A DNA stretch of 64,000 bases from Parascedosporium putredinis (GCA_949357655.1 CASHTG010000004.1:372001-436000), one strand, 5' to 3'. Counted from the first letter of the stretch, positions 51,237 to 63,700 are shown. Notes: generated by a model not told the origin, from the letters alone. Translations and numbers: made by a program.

Positions 51237-52769
51237 GTTGCCCAACTTCAAGCTGTGTCGCTTCGTTCAGTCGGGTGTGGTGCAGGCAGAAGAGAAGAAG
51301 AAGGGTGGTGGCGGCGGGAGCAAAGGCGGATGGCAGGTTAAAGGTGTCCCAAGTGCTGGTCCGCGCAGAATCCAAGCCGCGCGCGACGTACGTCGTTTGA
51401 TTCCCGGGTTATGCTAGTAGCTCAGCCAAGCATTGCGCGTACCAACGGCAACTTTCGCTTGAAGGAGTGGCCCGGTATTACTCAAAAAGAAAAAAATCCC
51501 AAACAACTGGGAGAGGGCAAAGCGGGGAGGAGAATTTTCGAACAAAAAGAGAACAAGAATGAAAAAGCAGAAGACGCCGCTTATTCTCCAAGGAAACACA
51601 TGGGAAGGGGCCAAGACAAGAATGACGAGGGCAATGCAACGGGAGTCCACAAGGCCACAAGGACACAAGGGACACAAGGACACGGCGACGACTAGGGGAA
51701 TCTTCTGTCCCAAGGGGGCTGAAAGGGGCAATTGGAAAATTTGTCTTGGAAAGGGAGCAAAACCTGCAGACCTGGCCACACGACGTATTATTACGTGAGG
51801 GCGCCCACAACTTTATGCATGTTCGAGGCGAGGGATGTTGGACATTTCGCAATTGGTATTCGCTAGCTTCCCGAAGCCAAAGAAATATTTCAGACGGTTC
51901 TCATGGAATTGACGTTTTTAGACTTTTGTTGCTGAACACGATGAACACGGCTTGGCCGCTTGGTCGTATCCAGGGAAGGTACAGTGGACCAGGGTTATTA
52001 CGGTCATTACGGCCATTACGGCCATTACGGGCGGGGGAGCAGTTTGGCGAAGGAAGGAGGGAGCTTGTAGTGGGGTTGGTTGCTTCCTTCCTGAGCTCAG
52101 AGTGTCAGAGTGGATGCCGAAGGTGCAGGCACACGCTTACCACGGATTTAGCGGGTTGGCGCCAGCACAAAAATAGTAGTCAGACAATGACTGGGAAAGG
52201 CAGGCAAGCCAGGCACCAACATAAAACCAAGTGTACATTCCGATGTACCCGGCTCGAGCCATCAAGCTGAGTCGATGCTTGGTTGCTTGGTTCCGCAGCA
52301 GCGCATCAATCCGCGCTTCCTTCGCCCGCTCTCACCTCACTCGCCCCTCACCCTGTGCGTCATTGATCCATTGAGCCCCAGACCTCACCCTCAACCAAGC
52401 CGGCCCTTTCCTCCTCCCCGCCATTTAATCCATCAATTGGTCTCACTGCGGGATACTTTCACGACCCATTCCATAACCATAGTCGAGGCCGTCGAGCCAA
52501 ATCTCCTCGTCGGCTGGTCCGGTCGACACCTGGCTTCTTTGGGCCACGGACGAATTGATGGTTCGTACCAAGTAGACCTGATTAGAGGAGTCCAAACACA
52601 GATGCCTAGCATGTCAGTCGAATGCGTGAGATGTATGGAATGGTAAGACAGACAAGCAAGAAATGAAAAAAAAAAAAAATATTAAAGAAGAGAACGGAGA
52701 AAAAGATGGGCAAAGAAGAAGGCATCAGAGCCTAGAAATGCAGTGCTGCTCAAGTAAATATTTTCTTGG
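51237..52769. other. Intergenic, OSH3 promoter and 3' UTR of the tail-anchored gene
   Basis: No gene is supported. Small direct repeats occur: ACAAGG/ACACAAGG units at 51640-51690 and a 10-bp CCATTACGGC-like repeat of four imperfect copies at about 51990-52030. A poly-A patch lies at 52665-52679. Confidence 0.45.
51990..52030. repeat. Short tandem repeat, 10-bp unit, about four copies
   Basis: ATTACGGTC, ATTACGGCC, ATTACGGCC and ATTACGGGC-type units follow one another. They are intergenic, about 0.8 kb upstream of the OSH3 start. Confidence 0.7.
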
Positions 52770-53574
52770 TCAACTTACACTCAGAACTACTAGGATACCC
52801 AAAAGTAGTGATACTATCACGATGTCAAGAACGTAGCGCCATCCCCTATAAGAAACAATAATAAATTAGTATCTCGCATATAATTCCGACTTTCGACGTG
52901 CATAAAACGGGCAGGAATAAGCTCGCGAAGGCGCGTCGACCACTTCTGCTCTTTCCCTACCTTGGGACCCGGCTTCGAAGGGAACCCTTCTTCGCTTTCG
53001 GCGCTTCTGGCTCCGAGTTTTGTTCTTCTTGCGCTGCTTGCTGTGCCTCTTGCGCTGATGCGTGTCCAGATTCCAAATCTACAGTGTTCTCGATGAGAGT
53101 GATGGTCGCACCAGGGTTCCGCTCTCCCTGGGCCGGCACAGAGTATGGGACGTTGCCCGTAACTGGCTGGTACGTTTGCGCAGGCCGTGCCGGGAGATTA
53201 TGGAGTTCATAGTCGGGAGGCGATTCCGGAGCAAGTGTTCTATCCCCACGTCTATATTGCACGTTAGATCGTTCGGTCTGCCCCTCGTAAAGAACCGTGG
53301 GCAAGCAATGGTGGGCAGCGAGTCGAACTGATGCGCCATTGAGCATTCATTCTTCTGGCAACTTACTTCTGTTGAGCCATATCAGTCATGGTAAAGACTA
53401 GAATAGTTTCTTTCTTCAGCGCGAGCGAAATATGTTTCTCTTCAGGGTGAAAGATATTCCATATCTTCTCCTTCAAGGATGAACAAGATGTTGAGCTTGA
53501 GGAGACCCCTCTTCCTCCCAACCTTCAAGGGCAAGCAGGGCCTTGCGTCTTTTAAACTCGGAGAGGTCACCCAT
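52770..53574 (-). CDS. Small predicted tail-anchored membrane protein, novel
   Basis: I know no family. Three exons fit by phase: 53574-53367, 53239-52961 and 52845-52770, donors GTAAGT and GTAGGG, acceptors GATAG and TATAG. The product is about 187 residues once one missing base in the C run at 53505-53508 is allowed for. It starts MGDLSEFKRRKALLALEGWE, then SSLKEKIWNIFHPEEKHI and LALKKETILVFTMTDMAQQ, an acidic, Pro- and Gln-rich middle (LAPESPPDYELHNLPARP), a basic KAKKGSLRSRVPRGWR and one C-terminal hydrophobic helix, VLDIVIVSLLLGILVVLSVS, at the stop. Positive charge before a terminal helix fits a tail anchor facing the cytosol. An optional 5' exon starting at 53918 (MESFTVRSVSNANL, donor GTGAGA at 53875) joins in phase to an acceptor at 53577. 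The inner start MTDMAQQ would give 125 residues without the indel. Confidence 0.55.
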
Positions 53575-54465
53575 GTCTATTTCTTTTCATGCTCATTCTC
53601 TTTCGTACATTTTCGAAAAGAAACGGCCTAGGTGGTGAAATCTATGCTCTAAACACTATTTTTCCCCTCTCCCGCGAATCAGGTTCTCGATCCCGCAACA
53701 AAGTCTGCTATCGTTTGGTTTGAGGTCCCCCGACAACACTTAATCCGCCTATTGTACGGGACTTGAGTGCCATTATCAAGTGGGAAAAAGTAAAAGGGCC
53801 AAATATGAGCCCATATCCACGTGCATGGCTCGACGAAGAGCGCAAGATCAAGAATGTCTACCTCCCTCATCTCACCTAAGTTTGCGTTGGAAACGCTCCT
53901 GACAGTGAAACTCTCCATTGATCAAATTCCATATATCCAACAGATCCATTGGCATATATATAACCGAAGTAATATATAGTTGAGAAGCCAATAAAACCCC
54001 GTCAATAGATATAAAAATCTACGCTTGTCAAATTAGTGAAGGGAAAGGGTCGAACCTCTCACATGTGTAAGTGAAGTCTTCAAGTGGCCAAGCCCCCACC
54101 ACCACAAGTACCAAGTACCCTTCACCGCCTGGCAGAATTTGTCCCTCCCCGCAACTTTCTTTTGCAACCTTTTTTTCCAAGTCCAACGGCGCTGCCCGCC
54201 ATTTCAGAAAAAAAGATATCGAGGACCTCAATATCGTCCTCTCTCATTCCCCTTTCGTTCGCCGCAACAAGACAACGAGGCCGAAGACCCGAATCTCTGC
54301 TCCTTAAACTAAAGCGCATAGGCGACCACACACACTCTCACTCGTACACACAAACACCAACCAAAAACCCAGTCTCGATCCGCACACTCCCCGAAATAGC
54401 AGCGCACGACCTCCAGTCAAGAAAAAAAGAAGAAGAAGAAGAAAAATAAAAGCCCAACCGCAGCC
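53575..54465. other. Divergent intergenic region
   Basis: This lies between the tail-anchored gene and the DUF2462-type gene. It may include the optional 5' exon at 53876-53918. A CACACA/CTCAC patch and a GAAGAA-rich 5' leader (54420-54450) precede the plus-strand ATG. Confidence 0.45.
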
Positions 54466-54754
54466 ATGGCCCAAGGAAGCATCAAGATGAAGGCCCGTCC
54501 AGCCAAGGCCCCCACCAAGAAAACCCACTCCAAGAAACAGCAGTCCCGCGGCGGCGGCGGCGCCATCTCCAAGCCGCAAAGGCCAAGTCCACCGCCCACA
54601 CCAAGATGACCAAAAGTTCACCTCGGGCCTCGTCGGCCGCACGGAGCAGCTGCTCGGCGAGCGCGCCGGCCACCTCGAGCTCATTGGCAAGGGCAAGAAG
54701 ACGGAGGCTTCGGATAAGATTGGCGGCAAGGGCGGTTCCAAGAAGTTTGGTTAA
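54466..54754 (+). CDS. Small basic DUF2462/UPF0390-type protein
   Basis: This is a short Lys/Gly-rich protein of the family that includes human C19orf53; a nuclear or nucleolar role is only inferred from composition. It is about 96 residues, one exon. It begins MAQGSIKMKARPAKAPTKKT, typical for the family, and has the conserved core TSGLVGRTEQLLGERAGHLE followed by LIGKGKK and a GSKKFG end. Two missing bases are inferred, near 54578 and in the A run at 54612-54615; without them the frame stops at PPPTPR. The leader is purine-rich. It converges on ATG7. Confidence 0.75.
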
Positions 54755-55879
54755 GCGCGGCCAAGAGCGGTGGAGAGAGAGAGGAAGGAGATCAAGAAGG
54801 AGATACGGAACGGAAGAACCGTTTCGTAAAGTTATATACCGGGGCTGGGTGTTCGGTTCGGGACATGCGTGGTCGGGGTCTAGACTTTGGAACCCCATAG
54901 GCCCGGCGAGCATCCGCAGTGAAGGTTAAGGGGAGGAAAGCGAGAGAAGAGTGGTTCTGCTTGGTTTCATTCTTGCTGGGGAACCACTTGTCCCCTGTTT
55001 CTTCCACGAGTTACGCATCTTGGCTGCGCGGAGTTCATTGGCGTTTGGGAGTACATGGAACCTCAATATTTATCTTTAGTCGCAACCACGAACCAAAATA
55101 TAGGCTTTGAGATGGTTGCGCTGAATCAATATACAGAAGCAGAGACGTTCTACAATACATGGATCTATGGATCAAATTAACACATCACCGCCGGGCCCAT
55201 ATGTCCCTCTGGACTCAATGCTGCGGCACGGACCTTGCCTTCTAAGTATCAAGGGTTTATACAGATGATGTATGAACACATTGGACGAAAAGGCTCGTCG
55301 CTTTGAATGAGGTGCTTGGGACTACTAAGGTACACACGGTGTCTATCGATACACGCCTAGAATGAAGGATGGGAAAATAAGACTAGAAAAGGAAATAAAC
55401 CTTCATATCGCTCATTCTTCCCTTGCATCGCCAGGACCCTACCCATTCTCTAACCGGAACTCCATTTGTAGCAGTAAAAGCGAGAAGGAAACAAAAAGGC
55501 ACAAAAGAAGAGCGACTAAAGCAAATATCCGTCGTTGGTAACCCATAGCCCGAATGAGGAAGAGATCTGAACAAAAACCAGTTCCATACCCCGCCACGCA
55601 GTTAAGCAAGTCACGCGTTGAAACCCTGAGGGGCCAAGTGTTTTTCTTTTTCAGATTTTGTTTCTTTTCCTCTTGTTATCACTTTCTGCTTCGTGGGACG
55701 GCGCATTTACTTCTCCTGTCACTTTTGGTTTTCCATCATCGAGTATCATAAGGGCTTCATGTGTGCGAGCCTGAACCTTGGGCAGATAAGCCGATCAAAG
55801 ATGCAAGGAATTCGCTGACCGAGAGGTTACTCGGTCGGGCTCTTGCAGCTTCTTCAGGGCTACTCTCCAGCTGCATCGG
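54755..55879. other. Convergent 3' region, DUF2462 gene and ATG7
   Basis: This is AT-rich DNA with no coding signal. It should contain both 3' UTRs. Confidence 0.5.
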
Positions 55880-58309
55880 CTAAAGCAGCTCACCCTCGCC
55901 TTCGTCCTCGCCACCTTCTCCCTCTTCCTCATCCCAGTCGAGATCGGCGGCCGCGAGTTCAGCCTGACGCTGGATCTCTGCTAGGCCCGACAGTTCAGTG
56001 ATGTACTCCTTGTCGAGGAGGGCCCGCTTTACGAACTCCCACCCATCCCGACGGTAGGCATCGAGAACGGGTTGGCTACAGGCGCTGCAATTAGGATAGG
56101 CATGACCCTGAATGTTGAGAGTCTGGAAGGTCGATACGTAGCCCCGGATTTGGTGAGGCACAAGGCCAAGCGGGTGCTCGGGAGGATCGCGTTCTGGGAT
56201 GGAGCCAGGAGTCACGCGCGGGGCGGGAGCGCGATGGGCTAGAGGGTGCTGGAGAATGCTGGTGAGGAGCTCGACGGCGAGTGCGGATGCGATGGCGGCG
56301 ACGCCGGGACGGGTAACGGTACACTGCTGGTCAAGGGTTTGATCCTTCATAGACTGCAAGGGAGACCATTATTAGTTCCATTGATGCCAATAATTGAATG
56401 CGGAAGGGATGCCGATTAAGAAGAAATTTCCTTTTGAGCGATGGGGGTTTGTGAGTCATGAACGTACATTGGAAGGGAAACGACGTCGTTACAGAAGTAA
56501 CATCCAAGAGGAACCTCTCCCTCGACATTTTCCTCTGCGCCATGGCGCATCACGACGTATGAGTCAAAGCCCAAAGCCGCCGTCAAAACAGCTTTGTTGC
56601 CTGCCTTACCCATGACCGTGGGCAGCCATCGTGACTCGCGTGTATCCATCAAGAGGAAGATGGCATCGTGAGCATCGATGAGCGCCTGGAGTTTTTCGAA
56701 ATCTGCCTTGGTCTGCTTCCCATCGTCCGCAAATGGATGGCCCAGCATGGGCACGGTGAGAACGTGGCCCTCGGTCTCGACACCGGGGTAAATTTGCTTG
56801 AGGGCCTCGGCGGCCCGAGTCGCCTTGGGAGCACCTCCGCCGAGACAATCTTTGAACTCGAACAGAGGCTGACGCACGGGGTTCGAGAACGAAACCTTGC
56901 CGTAATCGACAAAGGTGATCTGTCGAACGCCCCAACCCATTAGATTCCGCGAAACATAGCTACCGAGCGTTCCCGAACCGAGGAGAAGGCATTTCGTGTT
57001 CTTGATGATATCCAGGTTGAGGTCCGGAGCGATTCGCCACTTCATAAGCTTCAGGTTTAGGTCGACCGACTGGTCCGCGAGCCTCGCCGGGTCCATGTAC
57101 TCAGCCAAGTTGGCCTGCTTGGCCCTCAGCGCCTTTCCGTTCCGCTCCCAGCCCGTGACCTTGGGCATTTCTCCCTCGGCGTATTCAACAACGGAACCCT
57201 CAGCCTGCTTGATGGGCAAAATAACACTGCGCGCCTCGTGGCGGCGAGCCTGGACATCTCGATAGCAGAGGATTTGGGCCTGGCTAAGCTTGAAGCGCTG
57301 TTGAATGAGCACTAGCAAGTTTCGCAGCTGCCAGCCTGGGTTGTGGGTGTAGGTTGAGGGGTCTACGAAGCAGATATAACGGTCCTTCTCAGGAACATTG
57401 TCGAAGAAGGACTTTTCCGAGTTTCCAGCCTCGTACTCTCGCAGCGAACCAATCTTCCAGGCAAAGCTGAGGCTATCAGTCCTGTCCTCCGGTGACTCAT
57501 CCACTGGTCGGGCAACCTTCTTTGCGAGGAAGTAGCCATGTTCTCTATTGTCGACGCTGTACCGCCAGGTGCCGACCTTGTCAACCAGAGCCGTGCTCTC
57601 GTTCGCTGTCAGACGCGAAGGCTCTTCGGTATGAACCCACGAAGAATGCAGGGCGGGAAACGCGAACCAGTACGTGAACTGGTATTTCTTTAAGTCGGCG
57701 TACGAAATAATGTTAAATGACGAGAGGAGCGACGGAATCGAGTAGATGGATCCGTCCTTGATCGCGTCCCAAATCTATACGAGAGAGCTATATATTAGCT
57801 ATTATTCCGTCGTTCGAGCAGGGGTCAGATTGGAGAAGAAAAGGCGGCCGTACTTGTCGACCCGCATTTCTTATCATGGTCGGCTTGTCAAGGTTTTTAA
57901 ACTCCTCCATCGTGTTTGTGTTTTTGATGATTCCATCTGCGCGAATCGTTCCGAGGGCACCCCTACAAGACAATCGTCAGTCTTTGTGCGGACAGGGAAG
58001 AGACAGCGCGGAAAAAGCTCTCGAGTCGAAAACAAAGGAAAGCGCCCGGGCCGGAAGAAGCGGGGAAAGGCTGACTTACTGAGTGCTAGTCAAGGCATTT
58101 CCTAAAACCTGAAGCTTGCAGCTGTCCTCGGGCTCGATCGCGCGAGGTTCATACAGGCCCAGAACCTGGCGGGCCGAGTCGTCGAGCTTGTCGTGGTCTA
58201 ACTTGGAGGCAAAGAGCGCCGAATAAAACGGGAGCTCGATCTCGGACGAGTTGGGGACAAACTGGATGGGCTTCCCGGTCAGGGAAGCGCTCCCAGAAGC
58301 TTCAGCCAT
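55880..58309 (-). CDS. ATG7: Autophagy E1-like enzyme Atg7
   Basis: Atg7 activates the ubiquitin-like proteins Atg8 and Atg12 for autophagosome formation in the cytosol. Exons are 58309-58080, 57962-57854, 57774-56468 and 56353-55880, giving about 706 residues. The N-terminal domain starts MAEASGSASLTGKPIQFVPN. The nucleotide-binding loop is LLLGSGTLGSYVSRNL, with FVDYGKVSFSNPVRQPL after it. Zinc cysteines are CYFC and CSAC. The catalytic cysteine is in DQTLDQQCTVTRPG, and the tail is acidic (LDWDEEEGEGGEDEGEGELL). Donors are GTAAGT, GTACGG and GTACGT. One base appears missing in the run at 56475-56477: only then do phase and the conserved DVVSP-type sequence agree with the GTACGT donor and the TTGCAG acceptor. 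Its promoter is shared with the divergent DCD1. Confidence 0.95.
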
Positions 58310-59279
58310 GGCGCTTCGATATTTGCAGTTTAATCGGTCGATAAATGCGCCGAACTCGTTTTAGTAGTGTTTGGGGGTAAGCTGTATCTGTGTTGTAGAG
58401 CTTAGGAGTGGGTTGTTGCTATCGTTGTTGATGCTTCACGATGTGGGGAAAAGTCTCAAGGAGCTCCGGTCGCTGGTCTTTAGCGAGTAGAAGGGGGAAA
58501 TAAGAGATGGGCAAGGGGAGAAATGAAGAGGAAGAAAGAAAAAAATGATCTCTGAAGAAAATATTTCAGTTCTTAGGAAATGATTCACTTCGGTGTGTTC
58601 AAGGTCAGGTGGTTACTGCCTCAAGTTCGGTGTTCCAGAAAGAAAGCTGGTGCTCGTGGTGAATAGAGGTCTGGGGGAGGTAACGTGGGGTAATTGGATG
58701 ACCAGTTTGGCCGATCACGATGCAAAGTGCGGGAAAGTAAAGACCCGATGGTGGGGTCGCACTATGTACCTGCCTCTCTGCCTGGGCTGGCGAGCAGTTT
58801 GGCAGCGTTGGCAGCGTAGGCAGCACGCACCTTCCCCAAGCTGGTCCACCAGGCACGCTCACACACACACACACACAAACTTGGTGGCTGAATCCCGGCA
58901 ATTCGCGACGCGCTCAGAGCCCAGGAACTCACTACTACAGCGCGTAAAGCACCATAATCACGTGGAGCGCCCACTCAAGCCCGGTGCTAATGGGGCAGGA
59001 GCGAGCTTGACACCCCCTGGCGGGCACTGGCTCACCACCCCTGAATTAGTGGAGTGCCCCCTCGCTTGGCGAGGGACCTCTATTATCATCCAAGCGGCCG
59101 AAGACAATCGTGTCAAACATATCGATTCCACACACAAGTGCAGCTTTTCAAGCAGAGGGACAAGACCCCCAACAACAAGAAAAGAGAATAGAAAAAACCA
59201 AGTCACCACCTTTGTTTCCCCCGCCGTGTCTTATTCACAGTAAACACACACACACACACCCCAGACATCATTCGCAGCA
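58310..59279. promoter_or_regulatory. Divergent ATG7/DCD1 promoter region
   Basis: This 970 bp lies between two start codons on opposite strands. It contains a (CA)n tract at 58859-58877 and another at 59241-59259, the second about 20 bases before the DCD1 ATG and so in its leader. No named binding site can be supported. Confidence 0.45.
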
Positions 59280-60483
59280 ATGCTCATCGGTATCTGCGGA
59301 GGCATCTGCTCCGGCAAGAAAACCGTCGCGCAGTACCTCGTCGACCACCACGGCTTCCAGCGCCTCTACCTCGACGTCCCCCAACCACCCGCTCCCAATT
59401 CTCTCGCCCGCGGGAGCGCTCCGAAGACGACGAGGACGAGGACGACGATGACGACCGTAGCCATAATCGCAGCAGCAACAACAGCGCCAGCGCCAGCACC
59501 AGCGCCAACGGCACCCGACCCCCGGCCGTCAAGCCAACCCCCACCCCGCGCAACCCCCACCACACCTTCCCCACCGCCGACGCCCTCCTCGACTTCGTCA
59601 CCAAGCGCTGGCGCGACCGCTACGTGACCACCGACGTCCACGACGAAGCCATCCTCGACCTCCTCTCCCGCCGCCCCTTCTTCATCCTCGTCTCCGTCGA
59701 TGCCCCCTCGTCGTCCGCCACCGCCGCTTCCGCGCCCAGCCCCAAAACGCCGCCCGCGACGTGGCCCTCGACCGCTTCGTCGCCCTCTCCGACGCCCACC
59801 TCTACGACCCCGCCGCCGGCCTCCAGCCCCTCATCTCCCGCGCCACCGTTCGCCTCCTCAACACCTCCGAGTCCCTCGCCCACCTCTACGCTACCCTCGG
59901 CAAGCTCGATCTCGCTAACCCGGACCGCCTCCGCCCCTCCTGGGACAGCTACTTCATGTCCCTCGCCTCCCTCGCCGCCCAGCGCTCCAACTGCATGAAG
60001 CGCCGCGTCGGCTGCGTCCTCGTCGGCCGCGAGCGCCGCGTCATCAGCACCGGCTACAACGGCACCCCCGCGGCCTCCGCAACTGCGCCGAGGGCGGCTG
60101 CACCCGCTGCAACGACGCCAGTTCTTCCGGCGTCGGCCTTTCCACCTGCCTCTGCATCCACGCCGAGGAGAACGCCCTGCTCGAGGCTGGAAGGGAGAGG
60201 ATCCGCGAAGGCGCCGTGCTCTACTGCGATACTTGCCCATGCCTGACCTGCAGCATCAAGATCTGCCAGGTCGGCATTAGCGAGGTCGTCTACAGCCAGG
60301 GGTATAGCATGGACACCGACACCGCCTCCGTCTTCCGCCAGGCTGGAGTCAAGCTCCGGCAATTTTCTCCCGTGAGTTTGCCTTTCGCCGCCTGTCATTG
60401 TCCCTGCTCGTCGTACCCTGCGTCACTAACATCAAACCCAGCCTCCAAACGGCCTTATTCACCTCGAACGGCTGGATCGGTAA
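59280..60483 (+). CDS. DCD1: Deoxycytidylate (dCMP) deaminase
   Basis: This enzyme deaminates dCMP to dUMP, feeding dTMP synthesis. It is about 378 residues. Exons are 59280-60371 and 60442-60483 (donor GTGAGT, acceptor CCCAG). The N terminus has a P-loop-like GGICSGKKT, followed by VAQYLVDHHGFQRL, a kinase-like region seen in fungal Dcd1. Then comes an insert of Glu/Asp and Ser/Asn (ERSEDDEDEDDDDDR). The deaminase part carries KRRVGCVLVG, STGYNGTP, extra cysteines NCAEGGCTRCND and the zinc and catalytic motifs IHAEENALLEAG and CDTCPCLTCSIKICQVGI. Three missing bases are inferred: between 59370 and 59415, in the C run at 59703-59707 and in the C run at 60065-60069. It converges on MRC1. Confidence 0.9.
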
Positions 60484-60796
60484 AGAAAGAAGCCATTGTA
60501 AAATATTGTAGCCCGGATTTACCCTGTCTCTCCCCATCATTGCGAAAGCGTAACAAGAAATATGCATGTTCAGGAGCTGTAGTCTTATATTCAACCGTTA
60601 TAACCTCATTAAATGTAATTCAAACCAATGCACACGCCATGCCGGAGGATGCCACCCCTTGTTCTCTCTTTAAACGCCGAATCCCGTGAAAACCACCGCC
60701 CATGCCATTAACGCCTCCTTCCCCACAAGGACAACGGCTTGTGCTCTTCAAATAGACAGATCGAACCCCACCACACTATTCTCTTCCCTCACCCCA
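60484..60796. other. Short convergent 3' region
   Basis: Only 313 bases separate the DCD1 and MRC1 stop codons, so their 3' UTRs probably overlap. It is AT-rich with no coding signal. Confidence 0.5.
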
Positions 60797-63700
60797 TTAC
60801 TCAAACTTGCCACTGCCCAACAAGCTTCTCGCAGCCCTGAGCCGGTCTTCGGCCCCCTTGAGCTTCCTCTCCGTCCTCCTCTGCGCCAAATCCTCCGCCG
60901 CCGACGGCCTCGCCTGCTTTCCTCTCTCGAAGCTGATGCTTGAGCCCTTGGCCGCGCCCTTGCGAATCTTGTCTCCGCCAAACACGTTACTGCCGCTGCC
61001 GATGCTCGGAGTGCTCGCGCCCGAGGTGGATGTCGACGAGCCAGAACCGTTTGCATTGGAGATGAATGAGTTGGATGTCGCACGTCGCAAGAGGGTCGGC
61101 GGCTTGCGTCCACCGACTTGCGAGGCCGTGCGCGAGAACGCGCGGCGGCCGTGGGATGACGTCGAAGAAGACGAATCGCCGCGCTTGAATGCGAGGCGGT
61201 CACGAACGACGCCGCCGTTTCGGTTCAGGACGGAGGCGCGCGGCGGGCTAATGTTCTCCTTGTTGCTGCGCGATGTCGAGGGCCGCTCCTCATCACTCTC
61301 GCTATCCGAACCAAAGTTTGTTGAAGGTACGGTAGAGCCCATGGTTTCCTCGAGTAGGCTCGACAATGACTCGCGAATCTCGCCAATCTTGGACGGCCTC
61401 TTCCCATCCCTCGTTCGGCGCGGGTTTCCAGACGCCCGAGTGGCCGTGGTGGAGGCGCCCTTCTTTCTTGGGCTGCCTGGCTATCGGGAACGAGCACGTG
61501 GGCGCTTCCTTCGTCCGAATCCCGCGGCGGCTGGGACTGCGAGTCTTCGGTCTCCTCAGTCTCCTCCTCCTCCACAATGTTGATAAAGTTCATCTCGTCA
61601 TCGCTCTCGCGATCCTCGAGCGTCTTCAAGAACGCCATGTTGCCTGGGTTCTCGGCGATCTTCTTGACGCGCTCGTCAGCAAAGAGGGCCTTTTGCATCT
61701 TGGCGAACTGCAGGCGCTTCATGCGCTTGCGGGCTTCGCCACCATCGTCCGAGTCAGATAGGTCGTAGTCAGTGGCCCGCTTGCGACGTAGCATGCCGGT
61801 GGTGATGTCCTTGAAAAGCTTTTCGACTTGCTTCTCAGCATCGGCACGTTCTCGGTCACTAAGTTGTGTTAGTAAGAATTTGTTTTTTTCCCCAATGGCC
61901 ACCGTGCCCGCTAGGATGATAAACTTACGCATAAAAGGCAGCAAGCTGGCGCTCGTCGTCGGCATTCGTGGCACTCTTTTCATCGTCGATGAGGTCCTTG
62001 ACGGAGCCGAGGTCCTCGTCACTGTCGTCGCCCTCATCCGCACCGCCGAGACCCGCATACTCGTCCTCCGATTCTTGAGCCTGCTCCTCAATCATCTCCA
62101 CCGCCTTGCTCTTCTTTCGGTTGAACTCCTTCAGCTTCTCTTCCCGTCGCTTGCGGCGTTCCTCATCGCGGGCCGCTTTTTGCATGACGCCAAACGCGGT
62201 AGTGTTGAAGCCAAACTCGTCCTTTTCGGGGCTAGGGTTTGGGCTAGGGCTACCCTCCCGAGCTTCATCGACAGCCGCGAGCGAGACTTGCTCGTCTTCG
62301 TTGGCGGTAGACGACACGATGTCAAGCTTGCGCCGCAAACGGCCTCTTCGCACGAGCGGCGACTCATGAACAACATCGCGGCCCGGCGTGCCATCGAATG
62401 TCGATGCGGCCACGGTCGACTCAGGAGCGTCAATGAAGCGCTCCTTGAGAGGTGTTCGATCAGCCAAGCCGCCATCTTGGCTAAATGGCATCATGTCGGA
62501 AAGCTGGGAATCCTCGCGGATAAGGCTATCGAGGTTTCGCAGCTGCGTCTGCGAGTAGTGTAGATCCATACCTCCTTGCGTCGTCTGAAGCGGCTGGCTG
62601 TCCATCACTACATCGTCATCTTCGTTGTCGTTCATGTCCTGCGTGCTAGGAACAAGGCTTCGTTGGGCAAAGGGATCGAAGGTGGGTCGGGGAGTCTGAG
62701 ACTGGCTGGGGGAGCAGCCTGGCTTTGGCTATCGTCCATAGTGGCGGCGAACATTTGAGTCAAACCAAGGCCGGCTGGCCCCGCGAGGGCAATAGGCAGG
62801 CCGGGAATGAAAGGCTTTGTTGCTGATCGGAGAACGGACAGAGGGGCTGCCGGCGACGTGGTAGAAGGAGGGACAGGTGACTTGAAAAAGTTCGCCTTGG
62901 GCTTAGGGGTGGCCTCAACGGTGGGAATGTCCTCCTCATCATCAGACAATACCTGCAACTTCTTCGACCGGCGGGTTCTGGCTAACGCCGGCTTGTCTTC
63001 TTCGTCCTCGGCCATCTCCTCATCACTCTCTTTGTCTTCGTCTTCGCTCGCCTCGTTCTCGAAGAGGGGTTGGGGGCGGTCTCATCCTCGTCATCAGCCT
63101 CATCATCGCCATCCTCATCGGAGCCCGAAAGGTCGAGCTCCAACACGTCAGGCTGCTCATTCTCATCACCCGGCTCGTCCGCACCCTCCTCGTAATCTCC
63201 ATCGTCCTCGCTATCGTCCCAGTCGAGCACGTCGGCCTCTCCGTTCTCCTTCCTTTCTTGGCGCTCCTTCTTTGCTTCCTCTCTCTCCCTCTGCATGATC
63301 TCTTGGGCCTCCTCGCGAGCCCGCGCAACAAGATCCTCCACTTCTTCAATCTCCTTCAGGCGTTCTTCTGCCGTCTGGACCACGACACCCTTGGCCTTGA
63401 GCATCTCTATGCGGCGCTTCTTCTCTTCATTGGCTTGCTCACGTACACGGTCGCGGAGCATGACCTGGAGTTCAGCAGGGGTCATGCCCAGCTTCTCACC
63501 CCTGCGGCTGCGGTTGGCAGCCTTGCCAGGAGAGGTAACCTGGGCAAGGGCGCGGAATGCCTGCATAGGCTTGGATTCATCGGCCTGGTTCTTAGGGACA
63601 CGGTCAAAGATGGCATCCAGCTTGTTCTTCCTAGTCACCGTTATGCTGAGATCGTCGTCTGAGTCGATGGCCAAGACGTTGATTGATGGGGGTGGAAGCT

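Noticed and set aside
54040..54100. tRNA-like B-box (GGTTCGACC) with a possible anticodon stem on the minus strand
   Set aside because: The D arm and acceptor stem do not pair, the anticodon loop would be eight bases and the A-box lacks its conserved GG.
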